DNA from: Acidithiobacillus ferridurans
GTDB lineage: Bacteria; Pseudomonadota; Gammaproteobacteria; Acidithiobacillales; Acidithiobacillaceae
Assembly: GCF_003966655.1 (NCBI RefSeq)
Contig: NZ_AP018795.1
Location: 1,877,501-1,941,500 of the forward strand
Direction: 5' to 3'
DNA length: 64,000 nucleotides
Shown: piece after piece, positions 19,584 to 28,236 of the stretch
How the letters are laid out: every line of letters begins with the position of its first letter
How positions within the stretch are numbered: position 1 is the stretch's first letter
Notes under the pieces: model-generated
What the model saw: the letters and a program-made list of their open reading frames with translations, nothing else
Told to the model about the DNA's origin: nothing
Database searches by the model: none
Position numbers and translations under genes: made by a program

Positions 19584-20669
19584 GTCCGTGCTCCATGAAC
19601 GCCTGAAGGGTTTGAGTGATGGCGGCCGGGGGAACTTCTCCGGTGATGACCGCACTCCCGATGCCGCGCAGCAGGATGAAGCGCACCCGCCCCCCTCCGC
19701 TTTCTTGTCGACGCGCATGAAGCCGAAATAGTCGGCGACGGGGAGGGCCGGGGCCAGGGTGGGCAATCCGGTGGCTTCGATCAGGGCGTAGATGCGATCC
19801 TGCTCACTTTCCCGGATCAGATCCAGGCGACGCGACAGATCCGCCGCCATGACCATGCCGATGGCCACCGCCTCACCGTGCAGGTACTGGCCGTAGCCCG
19901 TCGCCGCCTCGATGGCATGACCAAAGGTGTGTCCAAGGTTGAGAATGGCCCGCAGCCCGCCTTCCAGCTCGTCGCGCGCCACGATATCCGCCTTGTCCTT
20001 GCAGGAGTGCCGGATCACTTTGGTCAGTGCGTCCGGCTCCCGGGCCAGTACGGCATCCATGTGATCTTCGAGCCAGGAGAAAAAGCCCTGATCGTTGATG
20101 AGACCATATTTGATCACTTCTGCCAGGCCCGAACGGAATTCCCGTTCGGGCAGGCTGTCCAGGGTGTCGGTGTCGGCGATCACTGCCTGCGGTTGGTAAA
20201 AAGCGCCGATCATGTTCTTGCCGAGCGGGTGGTTGACCCCGGTCTTGCCGCCAACCGAGGAGTCCACCATCGCGAGCAGGGTGGTCGGCACCTGAATGTA
20301 GGCCACCCCCCGCTGATAGACCGCCGCGGCAAAACCGGTGATGTCCCCCACGACCCCGCCGCCGAGGGCGCACAGGGTACAGTCGCGGCCGTACCCTGCG
20401 CTCAACAGGCGCCCGGCGATTTCCTGAATGTTGTCCAGGGATTTGCTCTCTTCGCCGGCGGGCAGGATGATGCTCAGCGACGGCTTGTCCAGGGCCTTGA
20501 GGGTGTTTTGCAGGGTCTCCAGATAGAGGGGCGCGACATTGCTGTCCGTGACGACCGCCACAGGACCTTTGCTCAGAGCAGGCGCAAAGAGCGCGGAGTC
20601 GGCGAGAATGCCTGTGCCGGTGTGAATAGGGTAACTGCGCTGACCCAGATCGACGCAAAGACTACGCAT
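19576..20669 (-). pseudogene. aroB: 3-dehydroquinate synthase, single-base frameshift near 3' end
   Basis: The NAD-dependent second enzyme of the shikimate pathway. Clear family blocks: NVAPLYLETL, GGGVVGDITGFAAAVYQRGV, QVPTTLLAMVDSSVGGKTGVNHPLGKN, EFRSGLAEVIKYGLI, LNLGHTFGHAIEA. After MRVDKKAEGG the frame is lost at a six-base C run on the plus strand (19690-19695). One added base gives GGRVRFILLRGIGSAVITG and a stop at 19576-19578, for a normal 364-residue AroB. As given, the frame instead runs through into thyX. It follows aroK by 105 bases in the common pil-aroK-aroB arrangement. Probably an assembly undercall, because this pathway is essential in an autotroph. Confidence 0.9.
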
Positions 20670-20774
20670 GGTATGTTTTCTCTTATGGACCGGTTATGCC
20701 CCATTGTTGTGGTTCTTTTGCGTTGAGGCAAGTGCGCCGCGCCATTGTGGTCGTTTGGCGCCGGTTTGACCCCT

Positions 20775-21314
20775 CTATCTCCGGCCGGGGGCGTGCCCTG
20801 CGCGCTGCTGGAGGTGGCGCAGTATTCGGCGCAGAACCTGATCCGAGCGCAGGCCGTCTCCCACCACCCGCCAGTGTGCAGCCTCCCGGTACAGGGTGTT
20901 GCGTTGCTCCGCCAGTGTTTTCAGACGGCAACCGAGGTCCGTATTTTGCAGCAGTGGGCGGTTGCGGTCATGGCGAATACGTCTGAGTTGCTCGTCGACG
21001 CTGATATCCAGATGAATGACCTGGCCCATCTGCCGCAGATGATGTCGATTGGCCGGGTCGAGTATGGCACCGCCGCCGGTGGCGAGTACCATCGGTTCGC
21101 TCCGGGTGGAGAGGTCGGCGATGATTTTGCGTTCCCGTTCGCGGAAGCCCGATTCCCCCTCGATCTCAAAAATAGTGGGAATATCCACCCCCGTATGATG
21201 GACGATGAGCGCGTCGCTATCCACATAAGGAAGACGCAAGCGGGCGGCCAGAAGCCGCCCGATGGTCGATTTGCCCGATCCCATGGGACCGATGAGGATG
21301 ATGCTGCCGGTCAT
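20775..21314 (-). CDS. aroK: Shikimate kinase
   Basis: A 179-residue P-loop kinase phosphorylating shikimate at O3. Walker A LIGPMGSGKSTIGRLLA, substrate-binding DSD (YVDSDALI), GESGFRERE, and the GGG loop LATGGGAILDP are all present, with the lid Arg in RNRPLLQ. The ATG at 21314 overlaps the pilQ stop (ATGA), giving the widespread pilQ-aroK coupling. The C-terminus is somewhat Arg/His-rich. Confidence 0.95.
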   Translation of the reverse strand: MTGSIILIGPMGSGKSTIGRLLAARLRLPYVDSDALIVHHTGVDIPTIFEIEGESGFRERERKIIADLSTRSEPMVLATGGGAILDPANRHHLRQMGQVIHLDISVDEQLRRIRHDRNRPLLQNTDLGCRLKTLAEQRNTLYREAAHWRVVGDGLRSDQVLRRILRHLQQRAGHAPGRR

Positions 21315-23665
21315 GTTCCCGGATTGCTGCCGGCGGAAGCGACGCCGAGTCCCCCTGGAGACTCGCCACCGACGACCTTGGGGGTCAGGAAGACCAGCAG
21401 TTCGGTCTTGGCCACACTGTTGATGTGGCTTTTGAAGAGCCAGCCCAGCACGGGAATATCCCGGAGCAGCGGAACGCCGGTTTCATTCCGGGTGGTCGAA
21501 TCGGTGTAAATGCCGCCAATCACCACGGTCTGGCCATTATTGACCAGCAGCTTGGTTTTGACCTGTTGGGTATTGATGGGGATACCGGAAGGCATGGCCT
21601 GAGCATAGTTGGGTTGGTCGTTGCGCGCATCCACATCCAGGGTGATCTTGCCGTTGGGCGAGATGTGCGGGGTGACGTCCAGGCTCAGCACCGCTTTTTT
21701 GAAAGACACGGCCGTCGCACCACTGCTGGTGGCCTGCTGATAGGGGATTTCCTGGCCCTGTTCGATAACCGCTTTTTCGTTGTCCTGAGTGAGGACTTTG
21801 GGGCTGGAGATGATCTTGGCGCGGTTATCGGCCTGCAGAGCCTGTAGCTGCAGATTCAGGATCCGATTGCCGGCGGCGGTGCCCAGAGCAAAACCCAGCG
21901 ATGCCGGATTCATGCTGGCGAGGGCGGTGCCGGCAGTGGAGGGTACCAGATTTACCAGTGCCGGGGTGGTGAAGCCGGTTCCGGTGGTAGTGGTTGTTCC
22001 AGACATCGGGTAGGCGCCGCCCTGTGTCGAGGTAACCCCCGTAGCACCGGTGCCCGATAGGTTGACGACGCCACCGCCACCGCCGCTGGTATAGGTGCCG
22101 CCCCAGTTTACGCCCAGGGACTGGGCCGCACTGGTGGTGACCTGCACGATGCGCGCTTCGATCAATACCTGGGGGACCGGGCGATCGATCTTGGCGATCA
22201 GGTGCTTGATGTTGGCGATATCCTGGGGGGTGTCCCGGACCAGCAAACTGTTGGTGCGAGTCACTACCGCCACGGAGCCGCGTGGGCCGAGCAGGGAATT
22301 ACCGATGAGGCTGGAGTTGGGAATGCCCAGCGCACTGGCCAGTGCGGCATTCTGCGCCGGATTCATTTCGTTGCCGGTATCTCCGCCGCCGGGTTCCTTG
22401 TTCTGGTCGAAACCCTGCAACAGCGAGGCGATCTCTGAGGCTTTGGCATATCTGATCCGGATCAATTCCGTCTCCAGCGGTTCCAGCTTGCGCTTGCTGG
22501 CGTCGGCCTTCAGTTGTGCCTCTTCCTGGCTGGTGATCTGGTTGGCGGGTGCCACCCAGAGAATGTTGCCGATGTGTTTTACCGCCAGCCCCTGAGATTG
22601 CAGGATCACCTGGAAGGCCTGTTCCCACGGTTCATTCTTGAGGCGGATGGAAAGGCTGCCGGTCACATTGTTGGAGACGACGATGTTCTGATGGGTGAAG
22701 TCGGCGATGACCTGCAGGGCATCGCGCACGCTGATATTCTGGAAATCCATGCTCAGGCGCGCGCCGGCGTTGGCATTGTCGCCCGCCTCAGCGGCTTTGG
22801 GATGTACATCGATCAAGGTGCGCTGCCCCAGTTGATAAGCCGAATACTCGTAAGGACCATGAATGGCGAATACCAGGCGGGTACTTCGCCCCAGGGGATA
22901 GCTATCCACATACTGAACCGGGGTGCCGAACTGACTGACGCCGAAGCGGTGAGTATAGCTGGACGGAATGCCCGTGTCTTTGAGCTGGACGACGAGAGCG
23001 CCGTCCTCGCGGGTGACGTTCATCTGCGGTTGTGGACCGGAGATGGAAAGATCGAGAATGCCGCCGCCGTTTTTGCCACGCTTGAAACTCAGGCCGTTGA
23101 TTTGGGTGCCTGAAGCGATGGCCGGTGCGGGAGCCGGCGGCGCCGAGTCTGCCGGTGCGGGGGCCGCGCTGCCGGTGGCGGGTACCGCCGAAGTACCCGC
23201 TGCGGAAGTCGCCGCGTTACCTTTGTCGGCGACGAGCGCGAGCCGATAACCCTCGGGGGCGGGCTCCATCATGATCGCTTGCGGAGACTTCAGCAGCAGA
23301 TCAAGGCGGGCGTGATGACCGATATTCTCCGTGAGTACATTTTGCACCGCGCCGCTGCCCGCGACGGTGCCCACGGAGTTCAGGAAGTGGGCATCACTGA
23401 AATCGATGCGTACGCGGTAGCCACCGTTGAGCGTATTCACATCATAGGCGGGGCGACTGTCACTACGGATGAGAAAGGCTGTGCCATGCTGATCCTGTAC
23501 CGGCGTAATGCTGCTGATGAGGCTCTCCGCCCACGCCGCACCGGAACTCAGGCAGAGGGTCGCCGCCAGAATGGCAAGGTGTGCAGGCCTTGGCAGCGGA
23601 AGCCGTGGGTGCGAACTTGCGCTGACACGGCGGGTGTGGCGGGAGGTACTGGATGCAGTGCTCAT
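21311..23665 (-). CDS. pilQ: Type IV pilus secretin PilQ
   Basis: A 784-residue outer-membrane secretin through which the pilus passes. A hydrophobic signal segment (LAILAATLCLSSGAAWA) is followed by two AMIN-like peptidoglycan-binding domains separated by an Ala/Pro-rich linker (about residues 170-200). An STN/N0 domain (MDFQNISVRDALQVIADF), secretin N domains with a Gly/Met insert and the C-terminal secretin channel follow, starting near QVLIEARIVQVTT and ending in KTELLVFLTPKVV. It is last of pilMNOPQ; a 44-base gap from pilP precedes it. Confidence 0.95.
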   Translation of the reverse strand: MSTASSTSRHTRRVSASSHPRLPLPRPAHLAILAATLCLSSGAAWAESLISSITPVQDQHGTAFLIRSDSRPAYDVNTLNGGYRVRIDFSDAHFLNSVGTVAGSGAVQNVLTENIGHHARLDLLLKSPQAIMMEPAPEGYRLALVADKGNAATSAAGTSAVPATGSAAPAPADSAPPAPAPAIASGTQINGLSFKRGKNGGGILDLSISGPQPQMNVTREDGALVVQLKDTGIPSSYTHRFGVSQFGTPVQYVDSYPLGRSTRLVFAIHGPYEYSAYQLGQRTLIDVHPKAAEAGDNANAGARLSMDFQNISVRDALQVIADFTHQNIVVSNNVTGSLSIRLKNEPWEQAFQVILQSQGLAVKHIGNILWVAPANQITSQEEAQLKADASKRKLEPLETELIRIRYAKASEIASLLQGFDQNKEPGGGDTGNEMNPAQNAALASALGIPNSSLIGNSLLGPRGSVAVVTRTNSLLVRDTPQDIANIKHLIAKIDRPVPQVLIEARIVQVTTSAAQSLGVNWGGTYTSGGGGGVVNLSGTGATGVTSTQGGAYPMSGTTTTTGTGFTTPALVNLVPSTAGTALASMNPASLGFALGTAAGNRILNLQLQALQADNRAKIISSPKVLTQDNEKAVIEQGQEIPYQQATSSGATAVSFKKAVLSLDVTPHISPNGKITLDVDARNDQPNYAQAMPSGIPINTQQVKTKLLVNNGQTVVIGGIYTDSTTRNETGVPLLRDIPVLGWLFKSHINSVAKTELLVFLTPKVVGGESPGGLGVASAGSNPGT

Positions 23666-23709
23666 CTTTTCGCTATCCTCTGTATTCTTTGGGGTTAGGC
23701 AAGTCGTGT

Positions 23710-24258
23710 TCAGTGGCTGTTCTGCATCTGCAGGACAGTCTGCTCTTTTTGGAATCCACCGAAGGCGTTGGGCATGAATTGTTCGACGGTAACCGACCGC
23801 TTCGTCATGCCGTCGTCAATATGGACGATGCGACCGTCATGGGTACCGATGTAACTGCCGACCGTAGCGCGATACACCTTATGATCCGGCGTGAGGAACA
23901 CGGCCCAGAGCTTGCCCTGGCTGTCGCGAACGATGCCGGTCACGCTCAGGCTGGAAAGCGCGTACTTCTCCAGGGGTTGGAGTGGTCCATGACTGGCGGG
24001 ACGTGGACCCGTGCTGGCGGCGGCGGCCTCCTTGCGAAGCAGCAGTTCCGAAAAGCTCGTGAAGGGGTCGCGATTTGTCGGATTTTCATAAGCCTTCGGC
24101 TGGTAAGCAGGGGTCTTGGGCAGCGGCGTGACATGCGCGCTGATTTTCGGTCCGTTGGCCACAAAAGCCTGAAGATGACTGAGGTTGTCGCTCTCCGAGC
24201 AGCCGCCCAGCAACGCCATGCCGGTAAGCACCATCATGAACCGGAAAGAACGCTTCAT
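23710..24258 (-). CDS. pilP: Type IV pilus lipoprotein PilP
   Basis: A 182-residue lipoprotein. The N-terminal signal MMVLTGMALLGGCSES contains a lipobox LGGC, so the mature protein is anchored by Cys20. The C-terminal part (YALSSLSVTGIVRDSQGKLWAVFLTPDHKVYRATVG) is the PilP homology domain that links the PilNO inner-membrane complex to the PilQ secretin. The ATG at 24258 overlaps the pilO stop. Confidence 0.93.
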   Translation of the reverse strand: MKRSFRFMMVLTGMALLGGCSESDNLSHLQAFVANGPKISAHVTPLPKTPAYQPKAYENPTNRDPFTSFSELLLRKEAAAASTGPRPASHGPLQPLEKYALSSLSVTGIVRDSQGKLWAVFLTPDHKVYRATVGSYIGTHDGRIVHIDDGMTKRSVTVEQFMPNAFGGFQKEQTVLQMQNSH

Positions 24259-24908
24259 GACTTGCCCCCATTCTTGTTCCGGCCACCGGCATTGTCCCGG
24301 CTATCCAGGTAACGATAGGTGGTTGCCGTGCATTGCATGACCAGTTTCTGGGAGGCCTGCGCCTTGGCGAGGCTGGTCGCACCCGCATCAGGCATCCGCG
24401 CAATGTCGATATCGTTGATGGTGACGATACGGGGCATGGCGGCCACCGCAGCGGCGAAGCGACCGATATCATTGTAGGTACCGACCACTTTGAGCTTTAC
24501 CGGAATTTTCGCGTAGAAATTTTTGTTGACCTCGCTGGTCGGCTGGAAAAGTTCGAAATCCAGCCCACGGCTGCGTCCCGCCAGGGTTACGTCATCCAGC
24601 AAGGATGGGATCTGGGTGCGGTTGGGCAACTGCTGCAGAAAGTCCTGAAAACGCCGGTTCATTTCTTTGATCTGGGCTTGGTAGGCGGGCAGGGAGGCGG
24701 CCAGCAACTGTTTTTGACGCACCTGGGTCTTCAGGCTGTCCTCCTGGGTTTTTAGCTGATGGTATTGGTTGTTCTCGGGTGAGATGAACTCCAACCAGGC
24801 CACGATACCGAGTATGAGGACGATGATAACGATGGCGACGAGTTTGGTTTTGGCGGGCCAGCGGACGATGTCGTCGATTTGCAGATTGCGGAGTTCGTCA
24901 AAGGTCAT
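24255..24908 (-). CDS. pilO: Type IV pilus alignment protein PilO
   Basis: A 217-residue bitopic inner-membrane protein: one transmembrane helix (KLVAIVIIVLILGIVAWLEFI, about residues 21-41), a periplasmic coiled coil (residues 45-90), then a ferredoxin-like PilO domain ending in a Cys-containing segment and Lys/Asn-rich tail. It pairs with PilN in the alignment subcomplex. Four-base overlaps on both sides indicate translational coupling. Confidence 0.93.
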   Translation of the reverse strand: MTFDELRNLQIDDIVRWPAKTKLVAIVIIVLILGIVAWLEFISPENNQYHQLKTQEDSLKTQVRQKQLLAASLPAYQAQIKEMNRRFQDFLQQLPNRTQIPSLLDDVTLAGRSRGLDFELFQPTSEVNKNFYAKIPVKLKVVGTYNDIGRFAAAVAAMPRIVTINDIDIARMPDAGATSLAKAQASQKLVMQCTATTYRYLDSRDNAGGRNKNGGKS

Positions 24909-25498
24909 GGCCGGATCTCCTTATTCTGCGCAGGCGCGCCACTTTTATCCGCGGCAGTTGGCGTGCGGATGCTCATCTGCAGCGTGAATTGCCCTACTTC
25001 TTCATTACCCAGTTTGGATTTACTGATGATGTTGAGTTCCGGCTTCGCAAAAATCCTGGAGGCCTCGATGTTGCGCATGAATGCCGCGACCTGATCGTTT
25101 GCCTGGGAATAGCCGTCGACGGTAATGCTGTCGCCTACCTGCTTGAGGTGGGTCAGAAATACGCCATCGGGTGTAACCCTGGCGAGGGTATTGAAGAGAC
25201 GCACCACCATATCCCGCTGGTCCTGCAGGTCAGTGATGATGCTCTCGCGGGCGAGCAGTTGGTCGCGTTTCTTGCGCAGGTCGGCAACGGACGCGATTTT
25301 TTGATCCAGTTGGGTGGTGACGTTTTGCAGATACTGCACTTTTTGCTGTTCGGCGGAAACGCGTGCGCTGAAAATGCTGTAGATGCCGTAGTAGAAAAGC
25401 GCGGTGAGCAGCAGGATACCGACGAGAGCTAGCGCCAAAAGCTGGCTGCGCTGAACCCGCCGGGCCTCCCGATAAGGCAGCAGATTGATGCGGATCAT
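24905..25498 (-). CDS. pilN: Type IV pilus alignment protein PilN
   Basis: A 197-residue bitopic protein. The conserved cytoplasmic N-terminus MIRINLLPYREARR is the PilM-binding motif. One transmembrane helix (LLALALVGILLLTALFYYGIYSIF) and a periplasmic coiled coil plus PilN ferredoxin-like fold follow. Partner of PilO; overlaps pilM and pilO by four bases each. Confidence 0.95.
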   Translation of the reverse strand: MIRINLLPYREARRVQRSQLLALALVGILLLTALFYYGIYSIFSARVSAEQQKVQYLQNVTTQLDQKIASVADLRKKRDQLLARESIITDLQDQRDMVVRLFNTLARVTPDGVFLTHLKQVGDSITVDGYSQANDQVAAFMRNIEASRIFAKPELNIISKSKLGNEEVGQFTLQMSIRTPTAADKSGAPAQNKEIRP

Positions 25499-26559
25499 GC
25501 AGAAATCCTCCTTAACGCCAACCCGCAGGCCACCGCCAGGGATGACCGGTCTGCATCCATGAAACGACGACTGATCTGAGGGGCCATTTCCATGCCCGCA
25601 AAAGGATCTGGCACGTGGACCGGAAAGTTCACGAGCTGGCGCAGTTGTTCGGCAAGTTGCGGAATCCGGGCTCCGACACCAAAGAGATGCACCGATCCCG
25701 CCGGAATATCCGGCATACTGGCCTGAAAGAAATCCAGAGAGCGAAATAGTTCCTGGGCCGTGCTCCGGGTAAAGGGGCCGAGCACATCACGCCCGTAGTC
25801 CGGTGGTAGACCGCCGAAGCGCTCCATGCGTTGCGCATCGTTGAGGGCGAGGTCGTAGCGGCGCTGGATTTCTTCGATCAGACGACTGAGACCGAAATGA
25901 TGTTCTCGGGAGTAAACCGGGTGGCCTCCCTGAAAAGCGTAAATGGTGGTGGTGATGCTACCCATCTCCACCAGAATGACTGCGCTGCCCGGAATACTGC
26001 GCTGGGGTGGGGACAGACTGGCAAGGTGCTCATACAACAACCAGAGCGCAAAGGGCTTGACGTCGACAATTCTGGGCTTGAGGCCGGCCTCTTCCAGCAC
26101 CGCCGCGCGGTCTTCGACGGCTTCTTTTTTGCACGCCACCAATAATATATGGTTATACCCTTTTCTGTCGGCGTCTGGTCCGAGCACCGCGAAATCGAAA
26201 TGGACGGCATCCATGCTATAGGGAATGTACTGGCCACCATCGAAGCGGATCTGCTCCTCCATACCCACCTCATCGAGGCCTTCCGGAAGTGCTATGACCT
26301 TGACGATGGCGGCATTGGCGGGCAGAGCGGTCGCCACGGCCTTGGTGCGGATGCGGGATCGTTCCAGAATGGCGCGCAGCGCGCGCCTGACCGCCTCGGT
26401 GTCGAGGATGTCGCGATCATTGACGGCGCCTGGCGGAAGCGCTTCGGAGTCGGCGTGTTCGACGCGAATTCCCCCCCGGGACTTCGAGAGTTCCACGAGT
26501 TTTACCGCGTCCGGACTGATATCCAGGCCGAGCAAAGGAGGACTTGGTAGACGCAGCAC
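25495..26559 (-). CDS. pilM: Type IV pilus actin-like ATPase PilM
   Basis: A 354-residue cytoplasmic FtsA-like protein binding ATP and the PilN tail. Seen: GLDISPDAVKLVEL (phosphate 1 loop), ILVEMGSITTTIYAF (phosphate 2) and VHLFGVGARIPQLAEQL (adenosine motif). Start is GTG at 26559 with AGGGAG five bases upstream. First gene of the pilMNOPQ-aroKB-thyX-dgt run, so its promoter must lie in 26560-26783. Confidence 0.94.
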   Translation of the reverse strand: MLRLPSPPLLGLDISPDAVKLVELSKSRGGIRVEHADSEALPPGAVNDRDILDTEAVRRALRAILERSRIRTKAVATALPANAAIVKVIALPEGLDEVGMEEQIRFDGGQYIPYSMDAVHFDFAVLGPDADRKGYNHILLVACKKEAVEDRAAVLEEAGLKPRIVDVKPFALWLLYEHLASLSPPQRSIPGSAVILVEMGSITTTIYAFQGGHPVYSREHHFGLSRLIEEIQRRYDLALNDAQRMERFGGLPPDYGRDVLGPFTRSTAQELFRSLDFFQASMPDIPAGSVHLFGVGARIPQLAEQLRQLVNFPVHVPDPFAGMEMAPQISRRFMDADRSSLAVACGLALRRISA

Positions 26560-26610
26560 GTTTACTCCCTTTTTATAGTCTGACGGATACTACAACCAAT
26601 GTGATTTGCA

Positions 26611-26647
26611 AAAAGCCAACAACGCTTGTGCAAGTTGTGAGGCTTTT
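26611..26647. repeat. Imperfect 37-bp inverted repeat between pilM and tadA
   Basis: AAAAGCC (26611-26617) pairs with GGCTTTT (26641-26647), and inner ACAAC (26619-26623) pairs with GTTGT (26634-26638). It sits between divergent genes, where a terminator has no obvious purpose, so an operator or remnant hairpin is possible. On the minus strand five T follow the stem. Confidence 0.4.
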
Positions 26648-26783
26648 GCGCAACTGGTAGAGGAGATTAGCCGCATTCCCGATTCTGTCAAGGCGGGCGG
26701 CGGCGGAAATTGTTACCATGCACCCAAACACCGGCGGTGCTGCGTGGCCGCCCGGTCTTCAGTGACGTGATCTGAGGAGTTTC

Positions 26784-27320
26784 ATGATGGTAACGGACGA
26801 AGACTCCGATTCCCGGGATGCCGCGTGGATGGCGCTGGCGCTGGACTATGCAGCGCGTGCGGCAGGGCAGGGTGAGGTGCCCGTGGGCGCCGTCCTGGTG
26901 GATGTCGGCGGGCATCTGCTCGCGGCCGCGCACAATACGCCGGTGCGGGACCACGACCCCAGCGCCCACGCGGAAATGCGCGTACTGCGCCAGGCGGCAC
27001 GGTCCCGGCAAAACTATCGGTTGACCGGCACCACCCTCTACGTCACTCTGGAGCCGTGTGTGATGTGTGTGGGGGCGCTGCTGCACGCGCGGGTCGCGCG
27101 TCTCGTCTATGGCGCGCCAGACCCCAAAGCCGGTGCAGTGGAAAGTCTTTACCAACTGTTGAAAGATGACCGCTTTAATCACCGCGTCATGGCGCAGGGT
27201 GGCTTGTTGGCGGAGCCATCCGCAACTCTGCTGAGGGGTTTTTTCCAGGCGCGGCGCCGTGGCAAGCGATCCGGGATTGCAGGCATTGCCGGGGCTGAGG
27301 AGCGGGGGGAAGAGGAATGA
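26784..27320 (+). CDS. tadA: tRNA adenosine(34) deaminase
   Basis: A 178-residue zinc deaminase converting A34 to inosine in tRNA-Arg(ACG). Zinc ligands and catalytic Glu are in SAHAEMRVL and EPCVMCVGALLHARV, with VYGAPDPKAGAVESLYQLL typical of TadA. GAGGAG at 26774-26779 supports either of the paired ATG codons at 26784 and 26787. The C-terminal tail after residue 155 is Arg/Gly/Glu-rich. Overlaps yjbQ (ATGA). Confidence 0.95.
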   Translation: MMVTDEDSDSRDAAWMALALDYAARAAGQGEVPVGAVLVDVGGHLLAAAHNTPVRDHDPSAHAEMRVLRQAARSRQNYRLTGTTLYVTLEPCVMCVGALLHARVARLVYGAPDPKAGAVESLYQLLKDDRFNHRVMAQGGLLAEPSATLLRGFFQARRRGKRSGIAGIAGAEERGEEE

Positions 27321-27748
27321 AGCAGCACAGTAGTGTATGGCAGATGGACAATGGTGGTCGCGGACTCTACGATCTCACCCCGAAATTGCAGGAGTGGTTG
27401 GAGGAGGTGTGTGCTGGAGAGGGGTGGGTGAACCTCTTCGTCCCCCACACGTCGGCCAGTCTGTTGTTGCAGGAAAACGCTGATCCGGATGTGCAAAGGG
27501 ATATCCTTGATTATTTTGCACGCATGGTCCCGGATGGTGATCCCGGCTTTCGTCATCGCAATGAAGGGCCGGATGATATGTCGGCACATCTGCGCAGCGC
27601 GCTGACCCAGAATAGTCTGATCATTCCGGTGCGGGAGGGGCGGGCGGGGCTGGGGGGCTGGCAGGGGGTTTTTCTGTTTGAACACCGGGTGCGACCAGTC
27701 AGCCGCCGGGTGCTGGTCAGCTTCCAGGGTGTTGTAAAGGAGGTGTAA
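27317..27748 (+). CDS. yjbQ: YjbQ/UPF0047 family protein
   Basis: A 143-residue protein of the UPF0047 family (secondary thiamine-phosphate synthase activity is reported for members). Family blocks: GWVNLFVPHTSASLLLQENADPDV, the His-rich FRHRNEGPDDMSAHLRSAL, and GWQGVFLFEHR near the end. Conserved His residues suggest a metal or phosphate site. Physiological role is uncertain. Overlaps tadA by four bases and the next gene by one base (TAATG). Confidence 0.9.
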   Translation: MKQHSSVWQMDNGGRGLYDLTPKLQEWLEEVCAGEGWVNLFVPHTSASLLLQENADPDVQRDILDYFARMVPDGDPGFRHRNEGPDDMSAHLRSALTQNSLIIPVREGRAGLGGWQGVFLFEHRVRPVSRRVLVSFQGVVKEV

Positions 27749-28173
27749 TGTCTGAGTTCATGAAATTATACAATGGCATGCTACGCGGCATCCGGGACTG
27801 GGCGCGCTGGGATACATTTCAGAAAACGCTGGTGGAACAGGCGGATGGCGGATGGTATGTGTATTTCGTCGGGGTGGATTTTCCGCAGGCGCCGCTGGAC
27901 GCGGTGACCTTCTGCAAGGCGCTGGGTGCGATCGATATATTGTTGCATCACGACCACAAAGAAAGATATCTCGGCATCGTCTATGTGGATGATTTTGAAC
28001 ATCCGCAACTGGTCAAGATTTATGATCCCAACAATCTGGGTGCGTCCTGTGGCAGCAGCGGCAAAGTGGTTCCGGCCGGCTGGATACTCTCCCGGGTTTC
28101 TCCCGAGCCTTTGGGGGAGTTCGTGGTGCCCGAAGGACGCAAGCGCTGGTGGCGGGAGATTTTTCAGGACTGA
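27748..28173 (+). CDS. Conserved hypothetical protein
   Basis: A 141-residue soluble protein I do not recognise. It is Trp/Asp-rich with GGWYVYFVGVDFPQAP, HHDHKERYLGIVYVDDFEHPQLVKIYDP and ASCGSSGKVVPAGWILSR. No signal peptide or membrane helix. The TAATG overlap with yjbQ and coding-like composition support it as a real gene in the tadA-yjbQ operon. Two His/Asp clusters hint at metal binding, but no function can be assigned. Confidence 0.8.
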   Translation: MSEFMKLYNGMLRGIRDWARWDTFQKTLVEQADGGWYVYFVGVDFPQAPLDAVTFCKALGAIDILLHHDHKERYLGIVYVDDFEHPQLVKIYDPNNLGASCGSSGKVVPAGWILSRVSPEPLGEFVVPEGRKRWWREIFQD

Positions 28174-28236
28174 GCGGGTTGGCATTGCCGCCCCGCCTTT
28201 TGCCCCCTTTTTGTCAACCAATCGCCAGGAGTACAC

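Noticed and set aside
18741-20669. A 642-codon frame reading as a bifunctional AroB-ThyX enzyme
   Set aside because: The linker is out-of-frame aroB sequence; one added base restores a normal AroB end with a stop overlapping the thyX start.
26572-26599. Possible pilM promoter TTGGTT-16-TATAAA (minus)
   Set aside because: The start point would fall at or after the ribosome binding site, leaving almost no leader.
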